64,000 nucleotides of DNA from Gnetum montanum (Eukaryota; Streptophyta; Gnetopsida; Gnetales; Gnetaceae), in assembly GCA_015680685.1 (NCBI GenBank), contig MNCI01034695.1, positions 174,558-238,557 of the forward strand. The letters are read 5' to 3'. Positions 49,201 to 60,461 of the stretch are shown here, piece by piece (positions within the stretch are counted from its first letter, which is position 1; every line of letters begins with the position of its first letter). The notes beneath the pieces were generated by a model. The model searched no databases and was not told the origin of the DNA. It saw only the letters and a list, made by a program, of their open reading frames with translations. A program made the position numbers and the translations under genes.

Positions 49201-49740
49201 GATTGGTGCATGGCTGTGGTAGACTATGCTAGGTTTTGGACTATTTCATGTCAGAATGTTGAAGCCACTCATAATATAATAGAATAATGGATGAAGATGG
49301 ACTTGTTGGCCTAGAAATGTCAAGATATGAAAGATTTCAATGCCAAGGTTATCGAATGAGGGCAATCCCAGAGAAACCATAAAAATATGTATAAGCTAGA
49401 GAATGACACCCATCGCAAACTGTACAAAGGTGTTGTCGTGGAGGCTTTTACATATGAAGCATTCATAAATTCCATCGATGCTGCTGAGGCCTAAGCCATG
49501 TTCAATGAGTAGGTAAAGGTTACAGAATTTGTTGACTTGAAAGTGGACCTTCCCATAGGAGAGACCGCAACTGCCTCCTTTTCCCCGAGACCACCAACAT
49601 GGAAAACCTTTGAAATGAAGAGAGCTGCTATTGTGGATGCTGAACAAAGCAACAAGCATTGGATGGACATCATGCTAGAGGAGGTCTGGCATCACCTCAG
49701 GCTCATTTTAGACTAAATACCCTTTGAGAGGGAAGTAGGC
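46256..49740 (+). pseudogene. Opposite-strand split gene in element D
   Basis: The plus strand, antisense to gag-pol, encodes a long protein in several blocks separated by intron-like gaps: 46666-46747 (GTGAGT to CTACCAG), 47015-47098 (GTAAAT to TTGTAG), 48614-48686 (GTGAGT to TAACAG), 48822-48925 (GTAAGT to GGTAG), and an acceptor at 48284. Block 47099-48160 is about 350 codons long with about 15 stops, 11 of them TAG; it includes MDLFMVLNSSVPTT, LFIDLFGVPAND, MEIYPIFHAHAFP and IGYLKCFMEFLVV. Block 48926-49680 is coiled-coil-like (QREANLVAKVEDLRSKNEFL). The same protein is encoded antisense in element C (33720-30200). Antisense additional ORFs are known in Tat-lineage elements; I do not recognise this domain. 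Function unknown. Confidence 0.7.
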
Positions 49741-50099
49741 CCTTCTCCAGTTAGTCGCTTTACTGTATTAATGCTTATGCTCTATTGTAACTTGCGTTTG
49801 TTGCCCTAGCTAACCATTTCATCCCTATGATGTAGGCTCCAAATGAGGGTGCAAGGGCCATAGAGGGAGGGAATGAAGAACCAGTAGAGGAGAATGTAGG
49901 GAAGGTGATGCATAAGCAAATAATGTAAGGATGAACGGTGAAGAGGATGCAAATAGAGATGACCCATGACCGCATGGGATTTCTTCTTGAAATTTTGAAA
50001 AAAATTTGCAAACATTGTCAATAGGAAAAAATTTTGAATAAAGGAAAGAATTTCAGAAAATAAATTGGTTCTGCATAAACTTGTGTATTGCGTAAAGCT

Positions 50100-50490
50100 T
50101 TCATACTTTCATGTGCTAGTTCTAGGCCATTTCGGGCCATTGCTAGTTTTAGTCCATTTCGGGCCATTGCTAGTTTAGGCCATTTTGGGCCATTGCGTAA
50201 CATGCCAAAAGGGTTGTATGTTAATAAAGCAAAAGCAACAATGCTAGTTTTAGGCCATTTTGGGCCATTACTAGTTTCAGGTTGTTTCAGGCCATAGTGT
50301 AGCATGCCAAAAGGATGGCATGTTAACAAAGTAAAAGTGAGGATGCTAGTTTTAGGACATTTTGGGCCATAGTGTAGCATGCCAAAAGGATGGCATGTTA
50401 ACAAAGTAAAATCGATGATGCTAGTTTTAGGCCATTTTAGATCATAGCTAGTTTTAGGCCATTTCAGGCCATAACGTAGCATGCCAAAAG
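50100..50490 (+). repeat. Minisatellite with core CTAGTTTTAGGCCATTTTGGGCC
   Basis: Units of about 25-90 bases alternating CTAGTTTTAGGCCATTTYGGGCC with GTAGCATGCCAAAAGGATGG(C/T)ATGTTAACAAAG. Lies between the end of the opposite-strand gene and protease of element D. The minus-strand open frame here is a by-product. Confidence 0.85.
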
Positions 50491-50589
50491 GATGGTATGT
50501 TAACAATGCAAAAAGCAATGAGTGCGCAAGAGATGGCAACTGGGCAGGAAGCAGTAGGGTTGCTATGCCATGTGTAGCTACCTCTTGAC

Positions 50590-51150
50590 CCATCATGGGT
50601 TGATCAGAACGTAATACCGAGGTGTCTTGCTAGGGCCCTTATTCACATCATTGTCCCCCTCTTGGAAGGATAACTCAACCCATGCACTTTTGTTCTGGAG
50701 ATCGATTTTTTGAGCTGACTCTTCCGTTGAATGGTTAATGTATGTGTGAGCATGTGCTACTCCATCACCATGAATCACCACTTCCTTGCCTATGTATGGT
50801 AGGTGGATTAACTATTGTATAGGCAAGGAGATAGACCTAAGGTGCACTAACCATGATCTTCCCAAGATCAGGTTAAACCCAGGAATTTCCTCGACGATGA
50901 TAAAAGTTGCATCTGTGGGGAATTAGTCCCTTAGTACAAAGTCTATGTGAACTATGCCTTTCACCAGGACACATGCCCTATTGAATGACCTAAGACATGA
51001 TGTTGCTCTAAGTTTGATCTACTTGACCAAGCTCAACTTGTCCAAAATAAGGAAGGGGATGATGTTCATGACAGCCCCATCATCAACATGAACCCTTCGG
51101 ATTCGGTGTTGGCTGACCCGAATTATGATGAAAAGAGGGGCTTTTGTCAC
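50590..51150 (-). pseudogene. Aspartic protease of element D
   Basis: Minus-strand frames give VHVDDGAVMNIIPFLILDKL with the catalytic DDGA intact, then VLVKGIVHIDFVLRD, IPGFNLILGRSWLVHL and LIHLPYIGKEVVIHGDGVAH. This is a Ty3/Gypsy retropepsin with a complete active-site motif and the C-terminal ILGR. TAG stops at expected Gln positions still break it. It follows gag in sense order and precedes the opposite-strand gene. Confidence 0.85.
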
Positions 51151-51159
51151 TTGACCCCT

Positions 51160-54130
51160 TTCAAGATCTTCCCTAATTGTGTTGATGCTGAAAGTCAATT
51201 AGGATGGTGTAGGCCCTGCTAGTGAAGAGAGAAGCATGATCGAGTGGATTGCTTCCTCTTTTGTTGGCATGTTTTTGTTGACTGGAATCATCGTCAACAT
51301 GTAGATCATAGCCTTGTAGTGTGGTATAGATGTCATGATTAGGTTGTACAAGCTCAGTGTAGATTTTTTCTACTTTAAAGCTTGTTTGACCTGAGTGAGG
51401 GCATCTAGAAATTCTTGGCCACCCCCTTGTTTAATGTCTTCCTCATCTTCTATCCATCCTAGAAGATGGATTTCCTGAGGAGGGGTGACTTTGGATCTAT
51501 GTCTAGACCCTTTTTGGCAGGGTGATGTAGATTGTGCAATTATGGGAACGTTTGTCTTTGGTGATGAAGGTACAGGTGTATGAGGTGGAGACACGAGCTT
51601 GGAAGTACCAAGGGTGGTACTTCCTCTTGATGTCTCACCTACGAAGTATACTTCCCAATTTTTAGGATGAGAAGTTTTTTCAGCTATCTTATGCGGGGCA
51701 GGGGTTGTTAAAGGAGCTAGTCCGCTAATGATGAAACGAGCTAAGGGTGCTAGCGGGTGAAGTGACATGGTTTTGCTAATAGGTGGACTAAGATGGATGC
51801 CCATGGAGCGACTCTTAGGATGAAAACTATTGTAGGCTTTGATTAGCCACCTGTGGTGCTGGTGGACTATGCTGAGGCACATGGACCACGAATGGCTGTC
51901 TTGGTGGCCTACAATCATTGTCAATGCTGATGGCGTTGATGACCTAATTTGCATTGTTGGTGTTGAGGGGGTCTATGTAGACATGCATAGATTGGTTTTC
52001 GGGAAGTACTAGGTTGCTTTCATCCAACACCAGTTTTCCCTAGTCGATCAATCTCTGGATGTCATCCTGCAACACCAGACAGTAATCCGTGTTGTGACCA
52101 CACTGTTGGTGGTAGTCAAAAAACCTATCCAGCTTGAAATCCTTAGGAACTGGGGGTTCATTTGGTAGGACCAAAGAAGGGTTCCTAAGGATCTTGTAGT
52201 AGTGTTGATGTCTATGGATTTCTTCTTGTGAAATTTGTTTATATTGTTTGTGCCCTACCACAAACAATTTCTTTAGGAGTTTTGAAGGCTTGAGAGGCAG
52301 TGCAATGTACTTTGAGTGAACTTTACACTCAAAGTTTGGCTTGGGTTGCATAGATGTCTCATGTGTAGGCACCAGAGGTTGTGGTGCATTGCCCTATTTG
52401 GGCATGGAGTTACCTATAGGTACAACAAATTTCTTGTTGTTCTTGTTACCATTGTTGCTAGGTTTTGGCTTATCCTCGATTGCCACAGCGGCCACTGTGG
52501 TTGTCGGGGCCTAATCCTTGTCCTTATTTATGAAGGTTTTTTTTAAGAGATGTAGGTCAAGTCTTTACTTGCTTCAGCGACATCCTGTATACTCTTAGTC
52601 TGAGCTAAGGCTTAACTAAGAGTGTGAGGGATGAGGTAGTACAGTTTAGACTTAATAAAGTCATTCACTACATCCTTAAAGATGATCAGCAACTAGGCCT
52701 CCACAATGGGCTCATGAATTTCATTAAGGGTTGCACTCTAGTGCTGGATGAATTTCTGGACTGGTTCCAAAGGCTCCTTCTTCATGCTCATCAACTGGTC
52801 CAACATGGTCTCTGCCTTCATGTTGTACTTGAAGCATGTCACAAACTGGTTTAGAAGCTCTCCTAGAGTCAAAATGGATGAGCGTAGTAGCATGTGATAC
52901 CAATCCATGGCTTTCCTAGCTAGAAACATAGAGAAGACATGAATAATTGTGTGCGGACATTTTTGTAATAGGAGAGATTCAGATTTTAAGGTAACAAGAT
53001 GCACGTTGGGATCTCCCTCCCGATCGTATTTCATGAAGTGTGGGAGCAACATCCATGGGGGTAATGTCAAAGTAGGGATTGTAGGGCTGATGGGGGTCAT
53101 CCTACTAAAAGTCCATGACTTGTACCATGTTAGACGCAATAGCTTTGAGGCATTTTATTTCCTTAGTGAGGGTTTGAATAAGCTAGAACACTTGATCCAA
53201 ACCCTGCGATGTTGTGGGTGGTTGGGGAACTGCCGGGGTAGGTCCCACCTATGGAATGGTGGGGGTAGCGGTTTGAACCATCAGTGGTATCGTTGGGACC
53301 ACCCCCATGAATGGTGCTGCTTGCACTATCGACCACCCGGTAGGTGGTGCTATTGGAGTAGAAACCATGGGTTGAGCCACTGGATAGACCACTTGTGTCA
53401 CAGGTGAAACAAACCATAGCCCCGTGTTAGGTTGTACCATTTTTTTGGGTTTGGTAGGTCTCAGGGAGAACAGAGTGAGACATTTGTGATGGTTGTAGAA
53501 TAGGAAAAGAAGCAAATGGGATCCACCACATGGACGGGCCTAGGCCTGCCACAGTGGGTGGAATAGACGTGAGTGTAGGAATTGACATGGAAGTTGCATA
53601 CGATTGTGAAGTAGGTATAGTGTGAACATATGGTAGGGTAGCCATGATTGGCGTGTTATGCACTATGGAAATATTCTGATGAATAGTTTGCAAAGGCACA
53701 ATTGCTGCAAATGAAATGGAAAAATAAGGGTGTTGATACACTGTGAAGGTGACATGGCTACCCATTGCGGTTGTAATTTTAGGTTGCGGGAGTGTATGTG
53801 TGATGAAAAATGGAGCAGTGATAGATAATGGATTGGCCCAGAAGGAATAGGTAGGAGGGACAGGAATGGGGTTGGGTTGACCTCCCTCATTAGATTGGGA
53901 ATCGAGTTCCTCCTGTCCATCTTGAAAGGCATCATCCTAGTTGGAAGCTATATCTTTTTGCTCCCTAAGCCTAGCCAACTAAATTAGCTAGTCTAGAAGC
54001 CTTTGATTTGCTAGTGTTAAAGGTATGTAAACTCGGAGAGTAGGAACAAACTCCTTTCCATTGCAGTAAGAGAACTTGAAGCTACATTTTCTCTTGAATT
54101 CATGTACATCCAAAGGTCCTCAACCTTTGG
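51160..54130 (-). pseudogene. Gag of element D
   Basis: From upstream: NGKEFVPTLRVY near 54060, a Thr/Pro/Met-rich part (53765-53163), and the core 53139-52738 reading KYDREGDPNVHL, FLARKAMDWYHMLL, NQFVTCFKYNMKAETMLDQL and EPLEPVQKFIQH. Frame 52372-52040 holds FFDYHQQCGHNTDYCLVL, a His/Cys motif like those in plant Gypsy gag C-termini, and 51954-51370 is a variable tail before protease. The protein would form the particle shell. Order and wording match element C gag. Confidence 0.8.
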
Positions 54131-54240
54131 ATAGAGGAAGTTGTAATGCTAGATAGTTTTGCGAACGAAAAAAAGTGAAGAAGTTTGAACACCTAAATAT
54201 TTTTGCAAACGAGAAAAGCAAAGAAGCTGACAACCAATGC

Positions 54241-54530
54241 CGAGCTCCCAAGGAACCGTCGAGGTGACTGGTCTATACCAATGATGAGTAAACAACTGTG
54301 AAAGGGTGTCACATTTACGCTAGTGCACGATAGGGTACAGAATGAATGTAAGACTACTGCAAAAAAGAAAGGTAAGTCAACTAGCAACTAGATGCTTTAT
54401 GTTCTGTAGGGTTCCCGAGGAACCGTTGAGGCAAACGATTTGCATCACACGATGCGTAAACAACCACAGACGGGTGTCAAGTTCATGCTAATGCATATTA
54501 GGATGCAGAAGGCTTGCAAGACTATCGTGA
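54241..54530 (-). repeat. 167-bp-period duplication in element D leader
   Basis: GCTCCCAAGGAACCGTCGAGG at 54244 recurs as GTTCCCGAGGAACCGTTGAGG at 54411, and the roughly 110 bases after each match loosely (aaacaac..cgggtgtca, gcagaa). Lies between the primer site and gag. Confidence 0.7.
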
Positions 54531-54550
54531 CACATGGAAAATGCACCAAA

Positions 54551-54577
54551 ATGCCCTCCTTCTAGCACCAGAAAGAC
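54551..54577 (-). other. Primer-binding site of element D
   Basis: Minus strand TGGTGCTAGAAGGAGGGC, a few bases after the LTR end. The same type of site follows LTR R copy 1. The complementary tRNA would end CCCTCCTTCTAGCACCA; I did not assign the isoacceptor. Confidence 0.7.
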
Positions 54578-56082
54578 TGTAGCAACCGAAAATGTTAATG
54601 GCTGTAACAAAACACCAAGTGCCCATTGGCCACTAGCAGTCTTAACTCCATTTCTGTGGGAGGGTCATGCTGGAAGGAATGGAAATCGGGCACCATGAAC
54701 GGTTTGGTCGATCAGAAAGGAACTTAGTCAGTGTTTATATAACCTTTTATAATGTGTGTTTTAAAGAAAATGATATTGATAGAGTGAAGTAATGCTTAAA
54801 TGCAAAAGGCACGGAAAATAATGTAAAAATGCAACAGTGAACAAAAGATAATGTAAATGTAAACATGTGGTTAGAAAAATGCACTACTTCAAAGCTATGA
54901 GCTTGCCCTATCAGGATGGATAAAGTTGGTTTCACAATGTTGTGAAGTGTAGAAATCCTGAGAGTAACCAAGACATGTAGAGGTAGAGGGCTATGAGCTT
55001 GAATGCAAACTCCAAAATTAACAATGCAAAGTACTATTAAGGTGGTAGAAGAGAACAGAAGGATAATGCTAATTGAGAATGCTAACTATTTATAGTGTTA
55101 AATAGAAAGCTTACAATGCTCAAGAGTCTGAGAGTTAGAATGCCAAGATGTCAAGGAAAAGTCCAACTGTAGGAAAAGGAGGAACCCCTTTAAACATTAC
55201 TCATCGGGTTATTTATAGGACCAAGGGTGCACGAAAAATGTAGTTTGAACACCACGTGCCTTGGCTTTATGCTGACCTATCTACCATGCCGTAATTATGA
55301 GTCTTCCATGTCGTAATTACACTATCAAAGCAACGGTGCAATTAGGTGAAGTGCATTGATGTTACATAACTACTTTCCATGTTTCACCATGCCTTCTAGC
55401 ATAGCATGTTTGGCATGGTGTAGCATCTTGTTACACTGTTCTACACTATGTAGCATAGTGTAGCTGTCGGTTTGAATTGAGAAATTACATTGTGTTCTGC
55501 TACGTGCATTAAAGACCTTTGAACTATGCTGGCTATTTTTCATAGACTTGCTACACCATGCTATGCTACATAGCATATCATAGCATAGCAACTGGACTTA
55601 GTTGCAAAAACATCACCCATCTCCAAACTTTTTCTTCTGCACTGCAAAACTTGCAAAATTGCTGATCTCACCCTTCGAATTTCCTTCTGTCACTTTTGCA
55701 GAATTGCTGCACCTCACTGCCCCTTGTACCTTAGCATAGCATAGCAGCAAACATGACTTGATTTCACCAATTTTGCCACTTTCTGATGGAAGTAGACATT
55801 GCCAAAGGACTTGAAGTCAAGTGAGGGGATTGGTCGTCCAGCGTTTGCTATGTTGTGCTATGCTATGTAGCATAGCGTAGCACTGTGCTCCTACAAACAT
55901 CTTCTGAAGTTTGCTATGCTACATGGCATAGAATAGCGTAGCAAAAATCCTTAATGTAGAAAACCTGCTAAAGTGGACAGTCTGAAAATCAGAGCATCCA
56001 TCTTCTGAAGAACTACCGTAATGTTGCGCAATTTGCAAAGGCCTGGTGAAGCATGAATGTCTTCAAATTTTGGGATGTTTCA
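54578..56082 (-). repeat. Element D 5' LTR
   Basis: 1505 bp, partner of 38346-39902. Minus-strand TATA boxes near 55090 and 55212. Inverted-repeat-rich section 55370-55945 with GCTATGCTACATAGCATA and TGCTATGCTATGTAGCATAGC. Confidence 0.9.
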
Positions 56083-56087
56083 ATGGG
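56083..56087. other. Target-site duplication of element D, right copy
   Basis: ATGGG, identical to 38341-38345. Confidence 0.9.
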
Positions 56088-56706
56088 TAGTGCATTGCAG
56101 TTGGAAACATAGCTAATAGTTAGTGTAGCATCAACAAAAATAGGTATCAATTGTGATGGAAGCTCTAGACAACACACGTGCACATGATGGAAGCACTAAT
56201 GGCAAGTCTCCCTCTGGATGGAAATGGCATGTTGTTCTCTACCAATAGTGGGCATCACTGATAACACCCATACATGGTGGTGCAAATGGTATCAACATTT
56301 GTAATAGGAACAAATCAATGGAAATAAGGGATAGATGCTCCCTCTTCCTCTCTCTCTCTCTCTCCATCACCAACAATGCAAGATGAGAGTGAGATAGAAC
56401 ATTCCTACACTGGTTAGAGTCTTCCTATCCAACAGGAGGCACCATTGGTACCAACAAACTAGTAGTAGTAGTGAGAGACTAGGGAAATGTTTACAATTTA
56501 ATAGTTACCATATTTTAATTTAAATTCAAGACAACTTTTTAATTCTCTTAACTTTTTAGTTTAATTTACATTTTTTGGAACACCACAAAGCCCTCTCCAC
56601 CTGAGAATATTCTTGAGATTGTCTACCATAAGGAAGGCACCCTAGTAAATAGTTTACTCAAACAAAATTTTCTCCTAGTGTTGGTGCATCCAAAATTTAC
56701 ACATCA
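56088..56706 (+). repeat. LTR family R, copy 2, right part
   Basis: GGTAGTGCATTGCAG resumes exactly where 38345 stopped when compared with copy 1 (TGGTGCATTGTAGG near 36772). It runs through a TC-rich microsatellite (56346-56366) to TTTACACATCA. An extra segment of about 270 bases (56405-56680) is absent from copy 1 but present in the inverted copy, so copy 1 has the deletion. Confidence 0.75.
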
Positions 56707-58204
56707 ATAGGATTTAAGTAGCCATGCAAGGTTAAAATAATGGAAAAAACTAATAATTAACTCATTTCTTCACTTTTTTTATAATAATTTTTAGATATCT
56801 TAACTCTTCTTTTCATATTTTAGAAAATTTTAAAACTAAACAAGAGAAATTTCAATGCAAGTTAACTATGGATTTTGTCTTTACATCTCTAACATTAACT
56901 TTGCGGGTTCTATTTGTATAATTATTTGGTGTGTGTTGTGGCAATAGTGAAGAGCAACTTTCAAGGCATTTGTTTCTACCTTGTTTTGTATTTGGCCTTT
57001 TAAGTTCATCATATCAGTTGTTTCTTCATTCATTCCTTTCTAATTTTCAATTTTTTAAGGTAGGAGTATATTTACAATATTATGAAATTAGTGAATCAAG
57101 TTATTCTTCATTGCTAATTTTAGTTACTTTTCATTTTTGGCTAAAATAAAACTTTGTAAAATTCATTATTGGTTTGTAATTTTTGCTATAAATGTAGCAC
57201 AAGGAAGGTGCTTGAGAAGATGGAAGAGGACCTTTCATCTAGGATAAATTTTCTCATAATCCTAGTCTATTTTTCCATTTATTTATTATGGTTCCTTGAT
57301 CATTATTTCATCCTCAATCTTTCTGATACTTAGCATCCCCACGGAAGTTCTACATATTGAAACATTGAGCTATAACTCAGCAACAACTGACTAGCAAAAA
57401 AGTTTTCATTAAAAGACCAATAAAAATTGTAGATACATCAACTAACTTGGTAGTTTTTATTTTCGTTATAAGAAAAATCACTAACAGATGCAATGGTGAT
57501 GTTGCAGTAGATTCTTATCACGGATGCAATGTTTCAAGTTTACATGTTCTTTATTTTAAATTGTTCTTTATGTGCCTTCATTAGTGCATGTTTAATTTGC
57601 AAGAGGATATGAGGTTGGTGAAGGAATTAGGAATGGACAGCTATAGATGCTCAATTTCCTCATCTTGTATCTTACCCAATATATATATCTATATATGTCA
57701 TACTTTGTTTGATGATTATGCATTTATTATGTTTTGTTAGAGTATTATTTATTCCATGACCACCATGCACATTTTTCTATTCAATTATTGATATAGATGG
57801 AACCATTAGAGGTAGCATAAATAGATAGGGAATTCTATATTCTAATGATCTTATTAACAAGATGGTGAATTGCACATTATATTTAATTATTTATTTTGAA
57901 AATTAACATCTGCAGAAAATAGTTAATGGCATGTAGCATTATCCAATATATGACACTCTTTTGAGAGGTTTCCAAGCAACAGACTTCTAAGTTTTGATGT
58001 TTCTAGGGACAAAACTAGTGAATGTCTTAGTGGTTGACAATGTATTAGCTTCTTATATTTAGAAATTTAAGCTTCCAAGGTGCATTCTTGTGTAATCTAC
58101 CTTGTCTTTTAGGTTCCTTTGGTTGACATTACCAAATATAGCCTCATCTGGTTCTCTTTTTGAATCTTCAATACAAAAAGTTCAATTGAGATTTTGTTTA
58201 TTTA
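56707..58204. other. AT-rich spacer between R copies, no gene
   Basis: Separates the plus-oriented and inverted R LTRs. Short open frames only, no recognised domain. Confidence 0.45.
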
Positions 58205-59800
58205 CTATTGATGCATAAATTTTGGTTGCACCAATACCTAGGAAAAAACTCATTTAAGGAGACTATTGCCTAGGGAACCTCCCATATGATTATGGAAACC
58301 TAGGAATAGTCTCAGCTAGAGAGAGCTATGTGACGTTATAAAGAGTAAACTAAACTGAAAAATTAGGAATTTAAATTGAATGATTGTCTTTAATTCATGA
58401 ATACAATAATTAACTAAAATTAAATTTTCTCTAGTCTCATTGGTGCCACGAATCCATTAGTACCAGGAGTATTCACTTCTGGGTAGGAAAACTATGACTA
58501 CCACCTAGAGAGGGAAAGAGAGAGGATGCCACTACTATCTACACTACAATACCATGTCCTCCTATCATGCAACATAGTGAAGAGAGAGGGAGTGGAGGAG
58601 AGAGAGACTACCCATTGCAATTACTGACTATGGAAATGTGTTGGGGCAAAAAGAGGAGGCTACCCACTATCACTAGGAATAGAGGGGAAAATATATCTTT
58701 GTTACTCATTGCCATCATTATGTGACTGATAGAGGAAGTGATACAAAGCTTCTATGAATGGGAGAATAGGGGAAGTCTATGCCATCAGAGGTCTACTATC
58801 ATGTGCCATCTCACGCCTACCAAAGAAAAAATGAAAAAGAACTAGGGAACCTTGTCATAGATGTATTGCCTACCTGATGCCAATCCTTTTTCTCTAATTC
58901 CAAGCCCATGCATTTCCTACAAATTACATCACCATTTACTACTTGCCTACAACTACTAGCAGTCACAAGAACCCTGCATCACCCCTTCTACTGACACCCG
59001 CAACTATCAAAAAAAGGAATGAAAGAAATCACTACCTCTTGGTTTTCTAGTTGGTCCCTATGACCTTTGCTACCACAAGTATGGCCTATTGCAAATAGAA
59101 AAAAATGGAACTCCATGCAACTAGAACTACTATTTGTGCATCTTCCACCACTACTGACTACTCACCTGTAATGTTATTACTACCATCACAATCACACATT
59201 ACACTAGGAGAGCAATTGTTGTGTTCTGCTATGTGCACTACTATTGTGCTATGGTACTATGCTATTTTTGGCATCAACTATCATGTGCAATCCATAGGAA
59301 AAGGGAGTCCTCAATAGATGATTTTCCTATCACCTATTGCTTAGCCCCCCACCCCACTGGTGCTGAGAGTCCCTTGCACTCCTTCTCTTTGATAGTTTCT
59401 CATGAGGATGGTTAAATGCCCATGTCTCACATCAATTATGTCCACCAATTAATCCATTACACAACTTTTGTAATGCATGAAATAGCCTCATCATTGCTTA
59501 TGCCACCATCACATGTAAATCTCGACACCACCTAAACGTAACTCTCACCACATTCTCCAGCACCATCAGTTACCACAAATGTAACTCCTGTAATGCAAGT
59601 AACTCTTGGCATTACTTGAACATAAATCTCACCACATTCTCCACCACCAATGTAACTCCTACAATGCATGTAACTCTGAGCACAACCACTATCGATGACA
59701 TTTCCTCTTGGTATCCTATTGAAATTATTGACTACCTTCCATGCAACTTTGCTACTACTGAGTATTGTTGATCCATTGCCAAGAATAAAGAAACAAGATT
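58205..59800 (-). repeat. LTR family R, inverted copy
   Basis: Starts TGATGCATAAATTTTGG, the reverse complement of the R copy 2 end. Order is conserved through CTAGTCTCATTGGTGCC (58432) to the TAACTCTCACCACATTCTCC and GTAACTCCTACAATGCATG blocks (59530-59690), which are the complement of the GGAGTTACATG blocks upstream of the R TATA box. The outer end is eroded. Confidence 0.6.
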
Positions 59801-60461
59801 ATGGAAACCACCTAGTATGCCCACCATATATGCACATTAGCTACATCACTATCACCGTAAGAAGAATAGGAGAAGAGAAGAAAGAGAGAGAAAATTGCTA
59901 TCCACTAGTTTTTCAATCCCTAAAGACCCCCCCTACCCATTTGTTAAGAAGGTCATTGCTTCGCCCTCCCCCCCCCTCTTTGATGTCAAATTTATTCTCT
60001 ACTCTATAACTACTTGCTAGTGATGTCTCATCTCCCTACATGTTGGTCCACCTTCCCACATGTCGATTCACATCCTTGCATGTCAATCCATCTCCCCGCA
60101 TGTCAATTCACCTTCCCACACATTGGTCAACCTTCTTGCATGTTAACATTTCTTGGTGAAATGTTATATGATTTTATAGGATAGTTTTGCTGATCATGGC
60201 CCTATGTGATAGCATGGGTGGGGTTGGCAACAACACTTAGCCCAAAAATAACAAATTACATGCAAGCTCAAGGAGCAACAAAAATTATGAAATGTTAATA
60301 GGAAAATAATAAAATAAGAAAAAATTTAGAAAAATAAATTTAAAATTAAATAATAAAACCATCTCACCCAAGTTAGGAGTTAGGTAAGGATCACCAAAAT
60401 AGAAATCTAAGAATGGGACTAGGAAACAAGGGTTATAAAAAAAATCTTTTGGTAATAATAA
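59801..60461. other. Gene-free interval with 20-bp minisatellite
   Basis: Contains a run of nine C (59968-59976) and about six consecutive 20-bp units CATGTCAATCCACCTTCCCR from about 60020 to 60145. No gene recognised. Confidence 0.7.

Larger units (their letters stand above)
38346..56082 (-). mobile_element. Element D: 17.7-kb Tat-like Ty3/Gypsy retrotransposon
   Basis: Direct LTRs (38346-39902, 54578-56082) starting TGTARCAAC and ending GTTTCA, perfect ATGGG target duplication, polypurine tract at 39903-39920 and primer site at 54551-54577 define a complete element on the minus strand. Sense order is gag, protease, (opposite-strand split gene), RT, RNase H, integrase, long 3' region. The size, minisatellites and additional ORF fit the Tat/Ogre group of chromovirus-unrelated Gypsy elements. 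LTR divergence, premature stops and a mutated YVDD motif show that it is inactive. It inserted into LTR R copy 2. Confidence 0.9.

Noticed and set aside
50018-50596. 192-codon minus-strand open frame with repeated ILTFTLLTCHPFGMLHYG
   Set aside because: Read through the 50100-50490 minisatellite; no domain and low complexity.
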